DNA from: Thiofaba sp049322715
Lineage (GTDB): Bacteria > Pseudomonadota > Gammaproteobacteria > Halothiobacillales > Halothiobacillaceae
NCBI GenBank assembly: GCA_049322715.1
Contig: JBMOQP010000031.1
Location: forward strand, 1-64,000
Reading direction: 5' to 3'
Length of the DNA: 64,000 bases
The notes beneath the pieces were generated by a model. It saw only the letters and a program-made list of their open reading frames with translations, made no database searches and was not told the origin of the DNA. Position 1 is the stretch's first letter. Every line of letters begins with the position of its first letter. The translations under genes were made by a program, and so were the position numbers. Positions 1 to 8,809 of this stretch are shown piece by piece.

Positions 1-70
1 GGGGCATCCTCAAATCAGGCCGCCCCTTCGACCCTGCCATGGGCTTGCCAGGGGGTGGGTAAGACAGTAT

Positions 71-209
71 CTGAAAAATTCAGCGTTTCCTGTCCGGGGC
101 AGGGATGCCCCGACGCGAACAAGGGCGCAAGCCCTTGATTCGCGGAGGCCACCGCGAATTCACTTCGCGGTGAGCCGAACTGAAAAAATCCAAGGATGGA
201 TTTTTTCAG
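71..209. repeat. Palindromic element array 1, downstream of rnhB
   Basis: A chain of hairpins fills the space after the rnhB stop. It holds CTGAA/TTCAG at 71-83, CGGGGCA/TGCCCCG with loop GGGA at 95-112, AAGGGC/GCCCTT with loop GCAA at 121-136, two mutually exclusive pairings around CCGCGAA/TTCGCGG at 138-173, and a perfect 13-bp AT-rich stem at 180-209 with loop AGGA. On the minus strand the loops read CATCCCTG, TTGC and CATCCTTG, which are the loops seen in the other arrays of the window. The last hairpin could also help end rnhB transcription. Bases 1-70 show nothing recognisable. Confidence 0.75.
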
Positions 210-216
210 CTTTTCC

Positions 217-837
217 CTAAGATTGCGAGAACAGGACGCGCTTCACCGGCCCGAAGCTGCGGCGGTGTTCGGGACAGGGCCCATGCTCGGCCAACGCGGC
301 AAGATGATCCGCCGTCGGGTACCCCTTGTGGCGGTCGAACCCGTACTGGGGGTGGCGCTCGTGCAGTTCGAGCAAGGAGCGGTCGCGCGCCACCTTGGCC
401 AGGATGGAGGCCGCGCTGATGGCCGGCTCCAGCGCATCGCCCCCGACGATGGCTCTTGCGGGACAGGCGAAGGCCGGGGCGCGGTTGCCATCCACCAGCA
501 CTAGAGTGGGCGCATGGGCGAGGCCCGCCACCGCCCGCTGCATGGCGAGCAGGCTGGCATGCAGGATGTTGATGCGGTCGATCTCCTCCACGCTCGCGGA
601 GGCGATGCACCAGGCCAGCGCCCGCTCCCGGATCGCATCGAACAGGATCTCCCGCCGCCGGGCGGTGAGCTTCTTCGAGTCGTTCAGCCCCTCGACCGGC
701 CGTTCAGGATCCAGGATGACCGCTGCGGCATATACCGCCCCGGCCAGCGGCCCCCTGCCCGCCTCGTCCGCCCCGGCCACGAGTGCCACAGGAGCCGGCG
801 TCGGGACATCGAACAGGGGATACGGTTCAGCAGGCAT
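217..837 (-). CDS. rnhB: Ribonuclease HII
   Basis: This enzyme cleaves the RNA strand of RNA-DNA hybrids and removes misincorporated ribonucleotides from chromosomal DNA in the cytoplasm. The 206-residue protein has the usual family length. It carries the N-terminal ADEAGRG motif with carboxylates D24 and E25, the third acidic residue D116 in LVDGNRAP, and the conserved SILAKVARD stretch at about 144-152. In enteric relatives rnhB directly follows lpxB in the lipid A operon. Here it lies on the other strand, separated from lpxB by gnnA and gnnB, so the ancestral neighbourhood is rearranged. The gene is divergent from gnnA and ends next to palindromic array 1. Confidence 0.96.
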   Translation of the reverse strand: MPAEPYPLFDVPTPAPVALVAGADEAGRGPLAGAVYAAAVILDPERPVEGLNDSKKLTARRREILFDAIRERALAWCIASASVEEIDRINILHASLLAMQRAVAGLAHAPTLVLVDGNRAPAFACPARAIVGGDALEPAISAASILAKVARDRSLLELHERHPQYGFDRHKGYPTADHLAALAEHGPCPEHRRSFGPVKRVLFSQS

Positions 838-854
838 GGCAAAAGACCTATAAT
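826..854 (+). promoter_or_regulatory. Candidate sigma-70 promoter for gnnA-gnnB-lpxB
   Basis: TTCAGC at 826-831 and a perfect TATAAT at 849-854 are separated by 17 bases on the plus strand. The predicted transcript would start near 861 and carry palindromic array 2 in its 5' leader before gnnA at 1080. The site overlaps the first codons of divergent rnhB. Confidence 0.5.
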
Positions 855-886
855 CGGGCGTTTCGTATTAACCGGACCCTACGGAT

Positions 887-1062
887 GCCGGCCTTCCTTG
901 GCCGGCTCCCTTCGGGTTCGCCTTGCGGCGAATCCCGATCCGCTGGTCCCTCCTCTCAGTCCTTTCCGGCATCCATGCCGGAAGCCCCTTCGGGGTATGG
1001 CCTTCGAGAGCCCAACGGATCGGTCAAGCCGGTTCAGGCAACAACCCCGCATCAATGCGGGG
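887..1062 (+). repeat. Palindromic element array 2 (long form) upstream of gnnA
   Basis: In order it contains GCCGGCC/GGCCGGC with loop TTCCTT (887-906), TTCGCC/GGCGAA with loop TTGC (917-932), the left half of an enclosing stem CCGATCCG (935-942), a 20-base spacer (943-962), TTCCGGCA/TGCCGGAA with loop TCCA (964-983), a CCCC-TTC-GGGG hairpin (985-995), and the right half CGGATCGG (1016-1023). A further CCCCGCA/TGCGGGG hairpin with loop TCAA (1045-1062) follows. The spacer, loops and tail recur at 3160-3337 and 63811-63897, where the stems have different but still complementary bases. Confidence 0.85.
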
Positions 1063-1079
1063 GCACGACAGGATAACGG

Positions 1080-2024
1080 ATGAGCAAGCTTCAATGCGCG
1101 GTGATCGGCACCGGTTACCTCGGCAAGTTCCACGCGGACAAGTACGCGGCGCTTCCGGAGTGTGAACTGGCGGCCATCGTGGACGTCAATCCCGAGGCCG
1201 CCGCCGCCATCGCCGCCAAGCACGGCTGCCGGGGGCTGACGGACTACCGCGAGTTGCTCGGCAAGGTGGACGCGGTCAGCATCGCCGTGCCGACCAGCCT
1301 GCACTTCGAGGTGGCGCGCGACTTCCTCGCCGCAGGCAGCCACGTGCTGGTCGAGAAGCCCATCACCACCACGGTCGAGCAGGCCGACGAACTGATCCGC
1401 CTCGCGCGAGAGAAGAACCGCGTGCTCATGGTAGGCCACCTGGAACGCTTCAATCCCGCCATCCTCGCCCTCGAGGGCACGCTCGACCAGCCGAGCTTCA
1501 TCGAGTCCACCCGCCTGGCACCCTTCAAACCGCGCGCAACGGACGTGAGCGTGGTGCTGGACCTGATGATCCACGACATCGACATCATCCTCGACATCGT
1601 CGACAGTCCGATCACCCACATCGAGGCCAGCGGCGCCTGCGTGCTCACGGGTGACACCGACATCGCCAACGCCCGCCTGACCTTCGGCAACGGCTGCGTC
1701 GCCAACGTCACCGCCAGCCGCATCAGCCTCAAGAGCGAACGCAAGATGCGCCTGTTCCAGAAGGACGCCTACCTGTCGGTCGACTTCCAGAACCGCGTGC
1801 TGGCCACGCATCGCCGCGGCGAGGGTGAGATGTTCCCCGGCGTGCCGGAGATCCTTTCCGAGGAGAGCCGTTTCGAGAGTGGCGACGCCCTGCTGGGGGA
1901 GATCCGCCACTTCGTCGACTGCGCCATCCACGGCCGCACGCCGCGCGTGCCCGGCGAGGCCGGCCGCCGCGCCCTGGCCGCCGCCGAGGAAATCAGCGCG
2001 TTGCTGCGCAATCCTGCCTCCTGA
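1080..2024 (+). CDS. gnnA: UDP-GlcNAc 3-dehydrogenase-type oxidoreductase (GnnA-like)
   Basis: This is a Gfo/Idh/MocA-family NAD-dependent oxidoreductase of 314 residues. The Rossmann motif GTGYLG lies at residues 10-15 and the family EKP motif has K93. The predicted reaction is oxidation of the 3-hydroxyl of UDP-N-acetylglucosamine, giving the 3-keto sugar that GnnB then aminates. The assignment rests on context: in Acidithiobacillus ferrooxidans gnnA and gnnB sit beside lpxA and lpxB and supply UDP-GlcNAc3N for lipid A. Here the order gnnA-gnnB-lpxB is kept, with 32 bases between gnnA and gnnB. Similar dehydrogenase-aminotransferase pairs also make O-antigen sugars, but no O-antigen genes are nearby. 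Confidence 0.82.
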   Translation: MSKLQCAVIGTGYLGKFHADKYAALPECELAAIVDVNPEAAAAIAAKHGCRGLTDYRELLGKVDAVSIAVPTSLHFEVARDFLAAGSHVLVEKPITTTVEQADELIRLAREKNRVLMVGHLERFNPAILALEGTLDQPSFIESTRLAPFKPRATDVSVVLDLMIHDIDIILDIVDSPITHIEASGACVLTGDTDIANARLTFGNGCVANVTASRISLKSERKMRLFQKDAYLSVDFQNRVLATHRRGEGEMFPGVPEILSEESRFESGDALLGEIRHFVDCAIHGRTPRVPGEAGRRALAAAEEISALLRNPAS

Positions 2025-2056
2025 CCCCCCCTTCCGCTTCTGCACGAGTACCCGCC

Positions 2057-3154
2057 ATGACGATCCCGATGGTCGACCTTTCCGCCCAGTACCAGGCCCT
2101 CAAGGCGGAGATCGACGCCGGCCTGCAGGCCACCCTGGACGCCACCCAGTTCATTCTCGGCCCGAACGTGCGGGCCTTCGAGGACGAGGCGGCTGCCTAC
2201 CTCGGCGTCAGGCACGCCATCGGCGTGGCCAACGGCACCGACGCCCTGCACCTCGCCCTGCTCGCCGCCGGGATCAAGCAAGGCGACGAGGTCATCACCT
2301 CGCCCTTCACCTTCATCGCCACCGCCGAGGCCATCCGCTATGTCGGCGCGCGTCCTGTGTTCGTCGACATCGACCCGCAGACCTTCAACATCGACCCGGC
2401 CCTCATCGAGGCGGCCATCACCCCCCGAACCCGCGCCATCCTCCCGGTCCACCTGTTCGGCCAGCCGGCGGACATGGCGGCCATCCGTGCTGTCGCCATC
2501 AGGCACCAGCTCAAGCTGATCGAGGACTGCGCCCAGTCGTTCGGCGCGGACGTCGCCGGCCGCATGACCGGATGCATGGGGGATGCGGGAGCGTTCAGCT
2601 TCTTCCCGAGCAAGAACCTCGGCTGCTTCGGTGACGGCGGCATGGTCACCACCAACTCGGACGAGATCGCCGAGCGGCTTCGCATGCTGCGCAATCACGG
2701 CAGCAAGGTGCGCTACTACCACGACATCATCGGCTTCAACAGCCGGCTGGACGAGATGCAGGCGGTCATCCTGCGCGCCAAGCTCAAGCACATCGACACC
2801 TACAACCGCGAGCGCCGCCGTGTCGCGCACGGCTACAACGCGGGCCTGGCCGGGCTGCCGGTGACCACCCCGCACGAGGACGGCATCGGCACCCACGTCT
2901 TCCACCAGTACACCCTGCTGGCCGACCGGCGAGAGGCCATCCAGCAGGCCCTGCAGGCGGAAGGCATCGCCTCCGCGATCTACTACCCGATCCCGCTGCA
3001 CCAGCAGAACGTGTTCAAGGCGGACTACCCCGGCCTGAGCCTGCCGGTCGCGGAAGAGGTCGCCTCCCGCTGCCTCAGCCTGCCGATCTACCCGGAGCTG
3101 CCGGACGTCTCCATCGAACGCATCTGCGATGTCATCCGGCGCGCCCTTGGCTGA
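2057..3154 (+). CDS. gnnB: DegT/DnrJ/EryC1 aminotransferase (GnnB-like)
   Basis: This 365-residue PLP-dependent sugar aminotransferase of the DegT/DnrJ/EryC1 family has the PLP-binding lysine K186 in FFPSKNLGCFGDGG. It also carries the family signatures GVANGTDALHLAL near residues 55-67 and IEDCAQSFGA. It is predicted to transaminate UDP-3-keto-GlcNAc to UDP-GlcNAc3N, probably with glutamate as donor, in the cytoplasm. The product would feed LpxA and LpxD so that amide-linked rather than ester-linked acyl chains are placed at position 3 of lipid A. It lies between gnnA and lpxB, and its stop codon is followed almost at once by palindromic array 3. Confidence 0.82.
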   Translation: MTIPMVDLSAQYQALKAEIDAGLQATLDATQFILGPNVRAFEDEAAAYLGVRHAIGVANGTDALHLALLAAGIKQGDEVITSPFTFIATAEAIRYVGARPVFVDIDPQTFNIDPALIEAAITPRTRAILPVHLFGQPADMAAIRAVAIRHQLKLIEDCAQSFGADVAGRMTGCMGDAGAFSFFPSKNLGCFGDGGMVTTNSDEIAERLRMLRNHGSKVRYYHDIIGFNSRLDEMQAVILRAKLKHIDTYNRERRRVAHGYNAGLAGLPVTTPHEDGIGTHVFHQYTLLADRREAIQQALQAEGIASAIYYPIPLHQQNVFKADYPGLSLPVAEEVASRCLSLPIYPELPDVSIERICDVIRRALG

Positions 3155-3159
3155 CCTCA

Positions 3160-3360
3160 CCGATTCGCCGGGCTCCCGACGGCCGATCTCGAGGGCCGTA
3201 CCCCGCAGGGGCTTCGGCCATGGATGGCCGAAGGGACCGAGAGGAGGGACCAGCCCCGCAGGGGCTTCCGGCATGGATGCCGGAAGGGACTTCGGGACGG
3301 GATCAGCGAATCGGGAATCGCTGCAAAGCGATCCCGAAGGGCGTCGTCCATGGATGGACG
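3160..3360 (-). repeat. Palindromic element array 3 (long form) between gnnB and lpxB
   Basis: The element reads best on the minus strand. An enclosing 9-bp stem, CCGATTCGC (3160-3168) with GCGAATCGG (3306-3314), brackets ACGGCC/GGCCGT (about 3180-3199), CCCC-GCA-GGGG (3201-3211), TTCGGCCA/TGGCCGAA with loop TGGA (3213-3232), a 20-base spacer (3234-3253), AGCCCC/GGGGCT (3252-3266) and TTCCGGCA/TGCCGGAA with loop TGGA (3266-3285). Outside follow ATCGCT/AGCGAT with loop GCAA (3317-3332) and CGTCCA/TGGACG with loop TGGA (3345-3360). The spacer differs by one base from that of array 2. The last hairpin contains the lpxB start codon. Confidence 0.88.
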
Positions 3361-4505
3361 GCGTCGGCTCCCTCACCGTCATGCTGTCCGCCGGGGAGGC
3401 CTCCGGCGACAAGCATGCCGCCGCCGTGTTCCGCGCCATGCAGGTGCGCCTCCCCGGCCTGCGAGGGATCGGCATGGGCGGCAGCGCCATGCGCGAGGCG
3501 GGCGTCGAGCTGACCGTCGACTCCTCCGGCCTCGGCGTGGTCGGGCTCGGCGAGGTGATCCGCCACTACGGCGCCATCAAGGGCGCGCTCAGGACCATGC
3601 AGCAGGCGGTGTGCGAGCAGCGGCCCGACCTGCTCATCTGCGTCGACTACAAGGAGTTCAACCTCAAGCTCGCCCGCCACGCCAAGGCCTGCGGCATCAA
3701 GGTGCTGTTCTACGTCAGCCCGCAGGTCTGGGCCTGGCGGCCCGGGCGGGTGAAGAAGTACGGCGCGGCCATCGACATGATGGCGGTGATCTTCCCGTTC
3801 GAGACGGCGTTCTACGAGGCGCACGGCATCCCCGTGAGCTACGTCGGCCACCCGCTCGCGGGGAGGGTGCGGGCCAGCGCCCCGCGAGCGGAGCTGATGG
3901 AAGAGTTCGGGCTGTCCGCGGAGCACCCGGTCGTTGGCCTCCTGCCCGGAAGCCGCAAGGCCGAGATCCAGCGCCTGCTGCCGGTCATGCTGGAGAGCGC
4001 CGCAAGGCTTGCCACCGAGCGGCCCGGGCTGCAGTTCATCCTGCCCCAGGCCGCCAGTATCGATGACGATCTGATCAAGCCGCTGCTCGAGGCAGCGAGA
4101 GTCGCGGTGAAAGTCGTGCCCGAGCGCAGCCATGACGTGCTGGCCTGCTGCGACGCCGCCATGGTGGCCTCGGGGACCGCCACACTGGAGGTCGCGCTGA
4201 TGGGTGTGCCAATGGCCATCCTGTACAAGGTCTCGCCACTCACCTACACCCTGCTCCGGCCGCTGATCCGCATCCCCGACATCGGGCTCGCCAACATCGT
4301 CGCCGGACGCCGGATCGTGCCGGAGTTCGTGCAGGGCGATGCCGAGCCTGCGGCCGTAGCCGCGGAGATTGGACGCATGCTGGACGACGCGGACTACGCC
4401 GGACGCATGCGCAAGGATCTGGCCGAGGTGAAGGAGCGACTCGGTCCTGGCGGGGGGGTGGAACGCATGGCTGAACTCGCCTGCGAGATGCTCACCCGAG
4501 GCTGA
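3354..4505 (+). CDS. lpxB: Lipid-A-disaccharide synthase
   Basis: LpxB joins a 2,3-diacyl hexosamine-UDP to lipid X, forming the beta-1,6 disaccharide core of lipid A at the inner membrane. The start at 3354 gives 383 residues, matching the usual length of about 382. Family motifs are AGEASGDKH at residues 13-21, SPQVWAWRPGR near 121-131 and LPGSRKAEI near 196-204. The chosen ATG lies in the final hairpin of palindromic array 3. An alternative ATG is at 3381. The frame is also open back to an ATG at 3129 inside gnnB, which would add 75 repeat-encoded residues and is unlikely. Its usual neighbours lpxA and rnhB are on the other strand. Confidence 0.95.
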   Translation: MDGVGSLTVMLSAGEASGDKHAAAVFRAMQVRLPGLRGIGMGGSAMREAGVELTVDSSGLGVVGLGEVIRHYGAIKGALRTMQQAVCEQRPDLLICVDYKEFNLKLARHAKACGIKVLFYVSPQVWAWRPGRVKKYGAAIDMMAVIFPFETAFYEAHGIPVSYVGHPLAGRVRASAPRAELMEEFGLSAEHPVVGLLPGSRKAEIQRLLPVMLESAARLATERPGLQFILPQAASIDDDLIKPLLEAARVAVKVVPERSHDVLACCDAAMVASGTATLEVALMGVPMAILYKVSPLTYTLLRPLIRIPDIGLANIVAGRRIVPEFVQGDAEPAAVAAEIGRMLDDADYAGRMRKDLAEVKERLGPGGGVERMAELACEMLTRG

Positions 4506-4521
4506 AGGTCCCCGGAACGAA

Positions 4522-4545
4522 AAGGCCCCGCTTGCTCGGGGCCTT
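4522..4545. terminator. Terminator between convergent lpxB and fumC
   Basis: A stem of AAGGCCCCG (4522-4530) and CGGGGCCTT (4537-4545) with loop CTTGCT. It is preceded by GAAAA and followed by a modest T-rich stretch, so it can serve both strands where lpxB and fumC converge. Confidence 0.75.
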
Positions 4546-4572
4546 GTGCTTTCTGCAGGACGAGATGAAGCG

Positions 4573-5973
<1,401 letters not shown>

Positions 5974-5983
5974 CAGGCTCATC

Positions 5984-6751
5984 TCAACGCACGATGCCGC
6001 GCTGGCTGGCGCGGATGAAATCCAGGAAGCGGCGAACCTCGGGGCAGGTCGCGGCCATCTCCTCGGCCTCATCCCAGTTTTCCTTGGTGGGCCGGTTGCG
6101 GATCAGCAGCTTGAACGCGCGATGCAGGTCGCGGATGGTTTCCTCGGAGAAGTTGCGCCGCTTGAGGCCGTTCTTGTTGATCCCGATCGCCCGCGCGCGG
6201 GCGCCATCGACCATGACGAACGGCGGGATGTCTTGCGTGATCTTGGTCGCCCCACCTGCGAAGCTGTGCGCGCCAATGCGGCAGAACTGGTGCACCACCG
6301 AAAAGCCGCTGAGGATGGCCCAGTCCTCGACCACCACGTGCCCGGCGAGCGAGGCCGCGTTGGCCATGATCACGTGACTGCCGATATGGCAGTCATGAGC
6401 GACGTGGGTGGTGGCCATGAACAGGTTGTCGCTGCCGACGACGGTGACCCCCTCGCCCTGGGTCGTGCCGCGGTGCATGGTGCAGCCTTCGCGGATGGTG
6501 TTGCGGTCGCCGATCTCGAGCCGGGTCGGCTCGCCAGCATACTTCAGGTCCTGCGGTGCTTCGCCGATGGAGGCGAACTGGAAGATTCGGTTGTCACGCC
6601 CGATGCGGGTCGGTCCATTGATGACCACGTGCGGACCGATCCAGGTGCCCTCCCCGATCTCGACCCCCGCTCCGATGACCGAGAACGGGCCGATGCTGAC
6701 ATTCTCGCCAATGCGCGCCTCGGAATGGACTACTGCGCGCGGGTCGATCAT
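5984..6751 (-). CDS. lpxA: UDP-N-acetylglucosamine acyltransferase
   Basis: LpxA performs the first step of lipid A synthesis, transferring a 3-hydroxyacyl chain from acyl-ACP to position 3 of UDP-GlcNAc or, with gnnAB present, probably UDP-GlcNAc3N. The 255-residue protein is built of hexapeptide repeats forming a left-handed beta helix. THVAHDC contains H116 and H119, and H119 matches the E. coli general base H125. The start ATG overlaps the fabZ stop (ATGA), showing tight translational coupling. Whether the pocket selects the 3-amino substrate cannot be judged by eye. Confidence 0.96.
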   Translation of the reverse strand: MIDPRAVVHSEARIGENVSIGPFSVIGAGVEIGEGTWIGPHVVINGPTRIGRDNRIFQFASIGEAPQDLKYAGEPTRLEIGDRNTIREGCTMHRGTTQGEGVTVVGSDNLFMATTHVAHDCHIGSHVIMANAASLAGHVVVEDWAILSGFSVVHQFCRIGAHSFAGGATKITQDIPPFVMVDGARARAIGINKNGLKRRNFSEETIRDLHRAFKLLIRNRPTKENWDEAEEMAATCPEVRRFLDFIRASQRGIVR

Positions 6752-7200
6752 GCGGTGACATCCTTGGCGATGCACTTGATGGTGGCGCTGGCGGCCACCT
6801 CGTCGCCTACCCTCGCCTCGCACTCGAAGATGCCCAGGTTGCGGATCAGGCGCTTCTGGCGCACGTGCAGGGTGAGCTGGTCGCCCGGCTCGACGATGCG
6901 GCGGAAGGTCACGTCGTCCAGGCCGACCAGCATGTAGAGGCTGTCGTCGTTCGGCTTGTCGCCCTGGCTGGCGAAGGCGAGGATGCCGGTCGCCTGGGCC
7001 ATGGCCTCGGTGATCAGCACGCCTGGCATGATCGGGCGCACCGGGAAGTGCCCCTGGAAGTAGGGTTCGTTGAACGTGACGTTCTTGATCGCCGTCAGGT
7101 ATTCGTTCGGTGCCCAGTCGAGCACGCGGTCGACGAGCAGAAAGGGAAAGCGGTGCGGGAGGTGCTGCATGACCTCCTGGATGTTCAATACGCGACTCAC
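6748..7200 (-). CDS. fabZ: 3-hydroxyacyl-[ACP] dehydratase FabZ
   Basis: FabZ dehydrates 3-hydroxyacyl-ACP in fatty acid elongation and competes with LpxA and LpxD for hydroxyacyl-ACP, which explains its conserved place between lpxD and lpxA. The 150-residue hot-dog fold protein shows LPHRFPFLLVDR at residues 14-25 and the catalytic pair H51 and E65 in YFQGHFPVRPIMPGV and following residues. It starts 3 bases after the lpxD stop and overlaps lpxA by 4 bases. Confidence 0.97.
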   Translation of the reverse strand: MSRVLNIQEVMQHLPHRFPFLLVDRVLDWAPNEYLTAIKNVTFNEPYFQGHFPVRPIMPGVLITEAMAQATGILAFASQGDKPNDDSLYMLVGLDDVTFRRIVEPGDQLTLHVRQKRLIRNLGIFECEARVGDEVAASATIKCIAKDVTA

Positions 7201-7203
7201 GCG

Positions 7204-8229
7204 TCACTCCTCTGATGAATCCTTGCTGCGCAACCGCCGCTCGAGGGCCTCGATGCGGCGCGCCATGTCGTCAAGGTGTTTGAAGCGGGCGGCATTGCGG
7301 CGCCAGTTCCGGTTGGTGTCCAGCGGCGTGCCGGCGGAGTAGACGCCGGGCTGGTGGATGGAGCGGGTGACCATCGACATGCCTGTGACCTGCACCCCAT
7401 CCGCCAATTCGAGATGGCCGGCGAGGCCCACCCCGCCCGCGAGCATGCAATGGCGGCCGACTCGGGAGCTGCCGGCAAGCCCCGCGCAGCCCGCGATGGC
7501 GGTGTGCTCGCCGATCACGACATTGTGGGCAATCTGCACCAGGTTGTCGATCTTCACCCCGTCGGCAATCACGGTGTCGCCTAGGGCGCCACGATCCACC
7601 GTGGTGTTGGCGCCGATATCAACGTCATCGCCGATGCGGACGCCGCCGAGCTGCGGCACGCGCTCCCAGTGGCTGCGCGCGTGGGCGAGGCCGAAGCCAT
7701 CGGACCCGATCACCGCCCCGGGATGGATGATGCAGCGCGCCCCGATCATCACCCCGTCCAGCACCGTGACACGGGCGACCAGCTCGGTCCCGGCACCGAT
7801 GTTGCTGCCCTCCCCCACGTGGCATTGCGGCCCGATCTGGGCGCCCGCCGCAATCCTCGCCCCCTTGGCGACGACCGCCTGGGGGCCGATCCAGGCCGTG
7901 GCATCGACCTCCGCCCCGGTTTCAACACAAGCGGAGGGGTGAATGCCCTGCCGGACGGGGCGGGGGTGGAGCAGGCGCGCGGCGCGGGCAAAGCTCAGCT
8001 GGGGAGTGTCGCTGACCAGGCGAGGGCCAGCATAGGCCTGCTCGAAGACCGGGGGCAGGATCACCACCCCGGCCTGCTTGGTCTCGAGGGGGACGAGATA
8101 GGCCTCGTCCTGGACGAAACCGATGGCAGCTGGATCGTCCTGCTCAAGCGCGGCAACTCGCAGGACGTCCTGTGCCGGATCGCCCAGAAGCCGGGCCCCG
8201 AGCCGTTCCGCCAGCTCCCCTAGCCTCAC
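7204..8229 (-). CDS. lpxD: UDP-3-O-(3-hydroxyacyl)glucosamine N-acyltransferase
   Basis: LpxD adds the second hydroxyacyl chain to the 2-amino group of the UDP-monoacyl hexosamine. The 341-residue protein has an N-terminal uridine-binding domain of about 100 residues, a hexapeptide-repeat beta helix, and a C-terminal helical tail rich in Arg and Glu for ACP contact. The catalytic histidine is H235 in QIAHNVVIG. Translation begins at a GTG with an AGAGGGG ribosome site upstream. It lies between skp and fabZ in the canonical order. Confidence 0.96.
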   Translation of the reverse strand: MRLGELAERLGARLLGDPAQDVLRVAALEQDDPAAIGFVQDEAYLVPLETKQAGVVILPPVFEQAYAGPRLVSDTPQLSFARAARLLHPRPVRQGIHPSACVETGAEVDATAWIGPQAVVAKGARIAAGAQIGPQCHVGEGSNIGAGTELVARVTVLDGVMIGARCIIHPGAVIGSDGFGLAHARSHWERVPQLGGVRIGDDVDIGANTTVDRGALGDTVIADGVKIDNLVQIAHNVVIGEHTAIAGCAGLAGSSRVGRHCMLAGGVGLAGHLELADGVQVTGMSMVTRSIHQPGVYSAGTPLDTNRNWRRNAARFKHLDDMARRIEALERRLRSKDSSEE

Positions 8230-8265
8230 CGTGGAACCCCTCTCCCGATCTCGCCTGGAACCGGC

Positions 8266-8772
8266 TTATTTAGCAGTCTGCAGACGATCGAGCACCTTGC
8301 TGGTGATGTCCACGTTCGGGCCGGCATAGACCACGCCGTCACTGAGGATCAGGTCATATTCGTCGGCCTTGGCCATCTCGTTGATCACCTGGAAGACGGT
8401 GCGCTGAAGCTTGGCGAGCTCCTCGTTCTTGCGCAGGTTCAGGTCGTCGCGGAATTCCGCCTGCTGGCGCTGCAGCTCGCGCATGCGGCGGTTCAACTCG
8501 CGTTCCTGACGGGAACGCTCGGCCTCGCTCATGGCCGCGCCTTCGCGGCTCAGCTTCTGCTCCAGCGCCTGGGCGGCCTTCTGGTTTTCCACCAGTTCGC
8601 GCTCGCGGGCGGAGAACTCCTTCTCCAGCTGCTTGCGCGCAGCCTCGGCCTGAGGTGCCTTGTCGAGCAGCATGGCCGAATTGACAAAGCCGACTTTGAG
8701 TTCCTTGGCCCAGGCACTGCCAGATACGGCCAGGGCCAGGGCTGCGGCAATGAGGGCGGTCTGCTTGAACAC
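8266..8772 (-). CDS. skp: Periplasmic chaperone Skp/OmpH
   Basis: Skp is a trimeric periplasmic chaperone that holds unfolded outer-membrane proteins for the Bam machinery. A GTG start at 8772 with GGAG upstream gives 168 residues. It begins with a signal peptide (about 22 residues, cleavage after SAWA), followed by the beta-strand body KVGFVNS and a long charged coiled coil rich in Glu, Arg and Gln. The frame is open further upstream but that part lacks signal-peptide character and overlaps bamA. It sits 37 bases after bamA, as in other gammaproteobacteria. Confidence 0.93.
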   Translation of the reverse strand: MFKQTALIAAALALAVSGSAWAKELKVGFVNSAMLLDKAPQAEAARKQLEKEFSARERELVENQKAAQALEQKLSREGAAMSEAERSRQERELNRRMRELQRQQAEFRDDLNLRKNEELAKLQRTVFQVINEMAKADEYDLILSDGVVYAGPNVDITSKVLDRLQTAK

Positions 8773-8809
8773 GGTTGAACTCCGATCTTGGGTTGGTTGG
8801 GTTGGGTGG

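Noticed and set aside
180..209. The 13-bp AT-rich hairpin as a classical rnhB terminator
   Set aside because: The stem is AT-rich, lies next to the stop and has the loop type of the palindromic family. A terminator role is possible but not the main reading.
3129..3353. N-terminal extension of LpxB from the ATG at 3129
   Set aside because: The 75 added residues are encoded by the palindromic element and the end of gnnB, and LpxB without them has the normal length.
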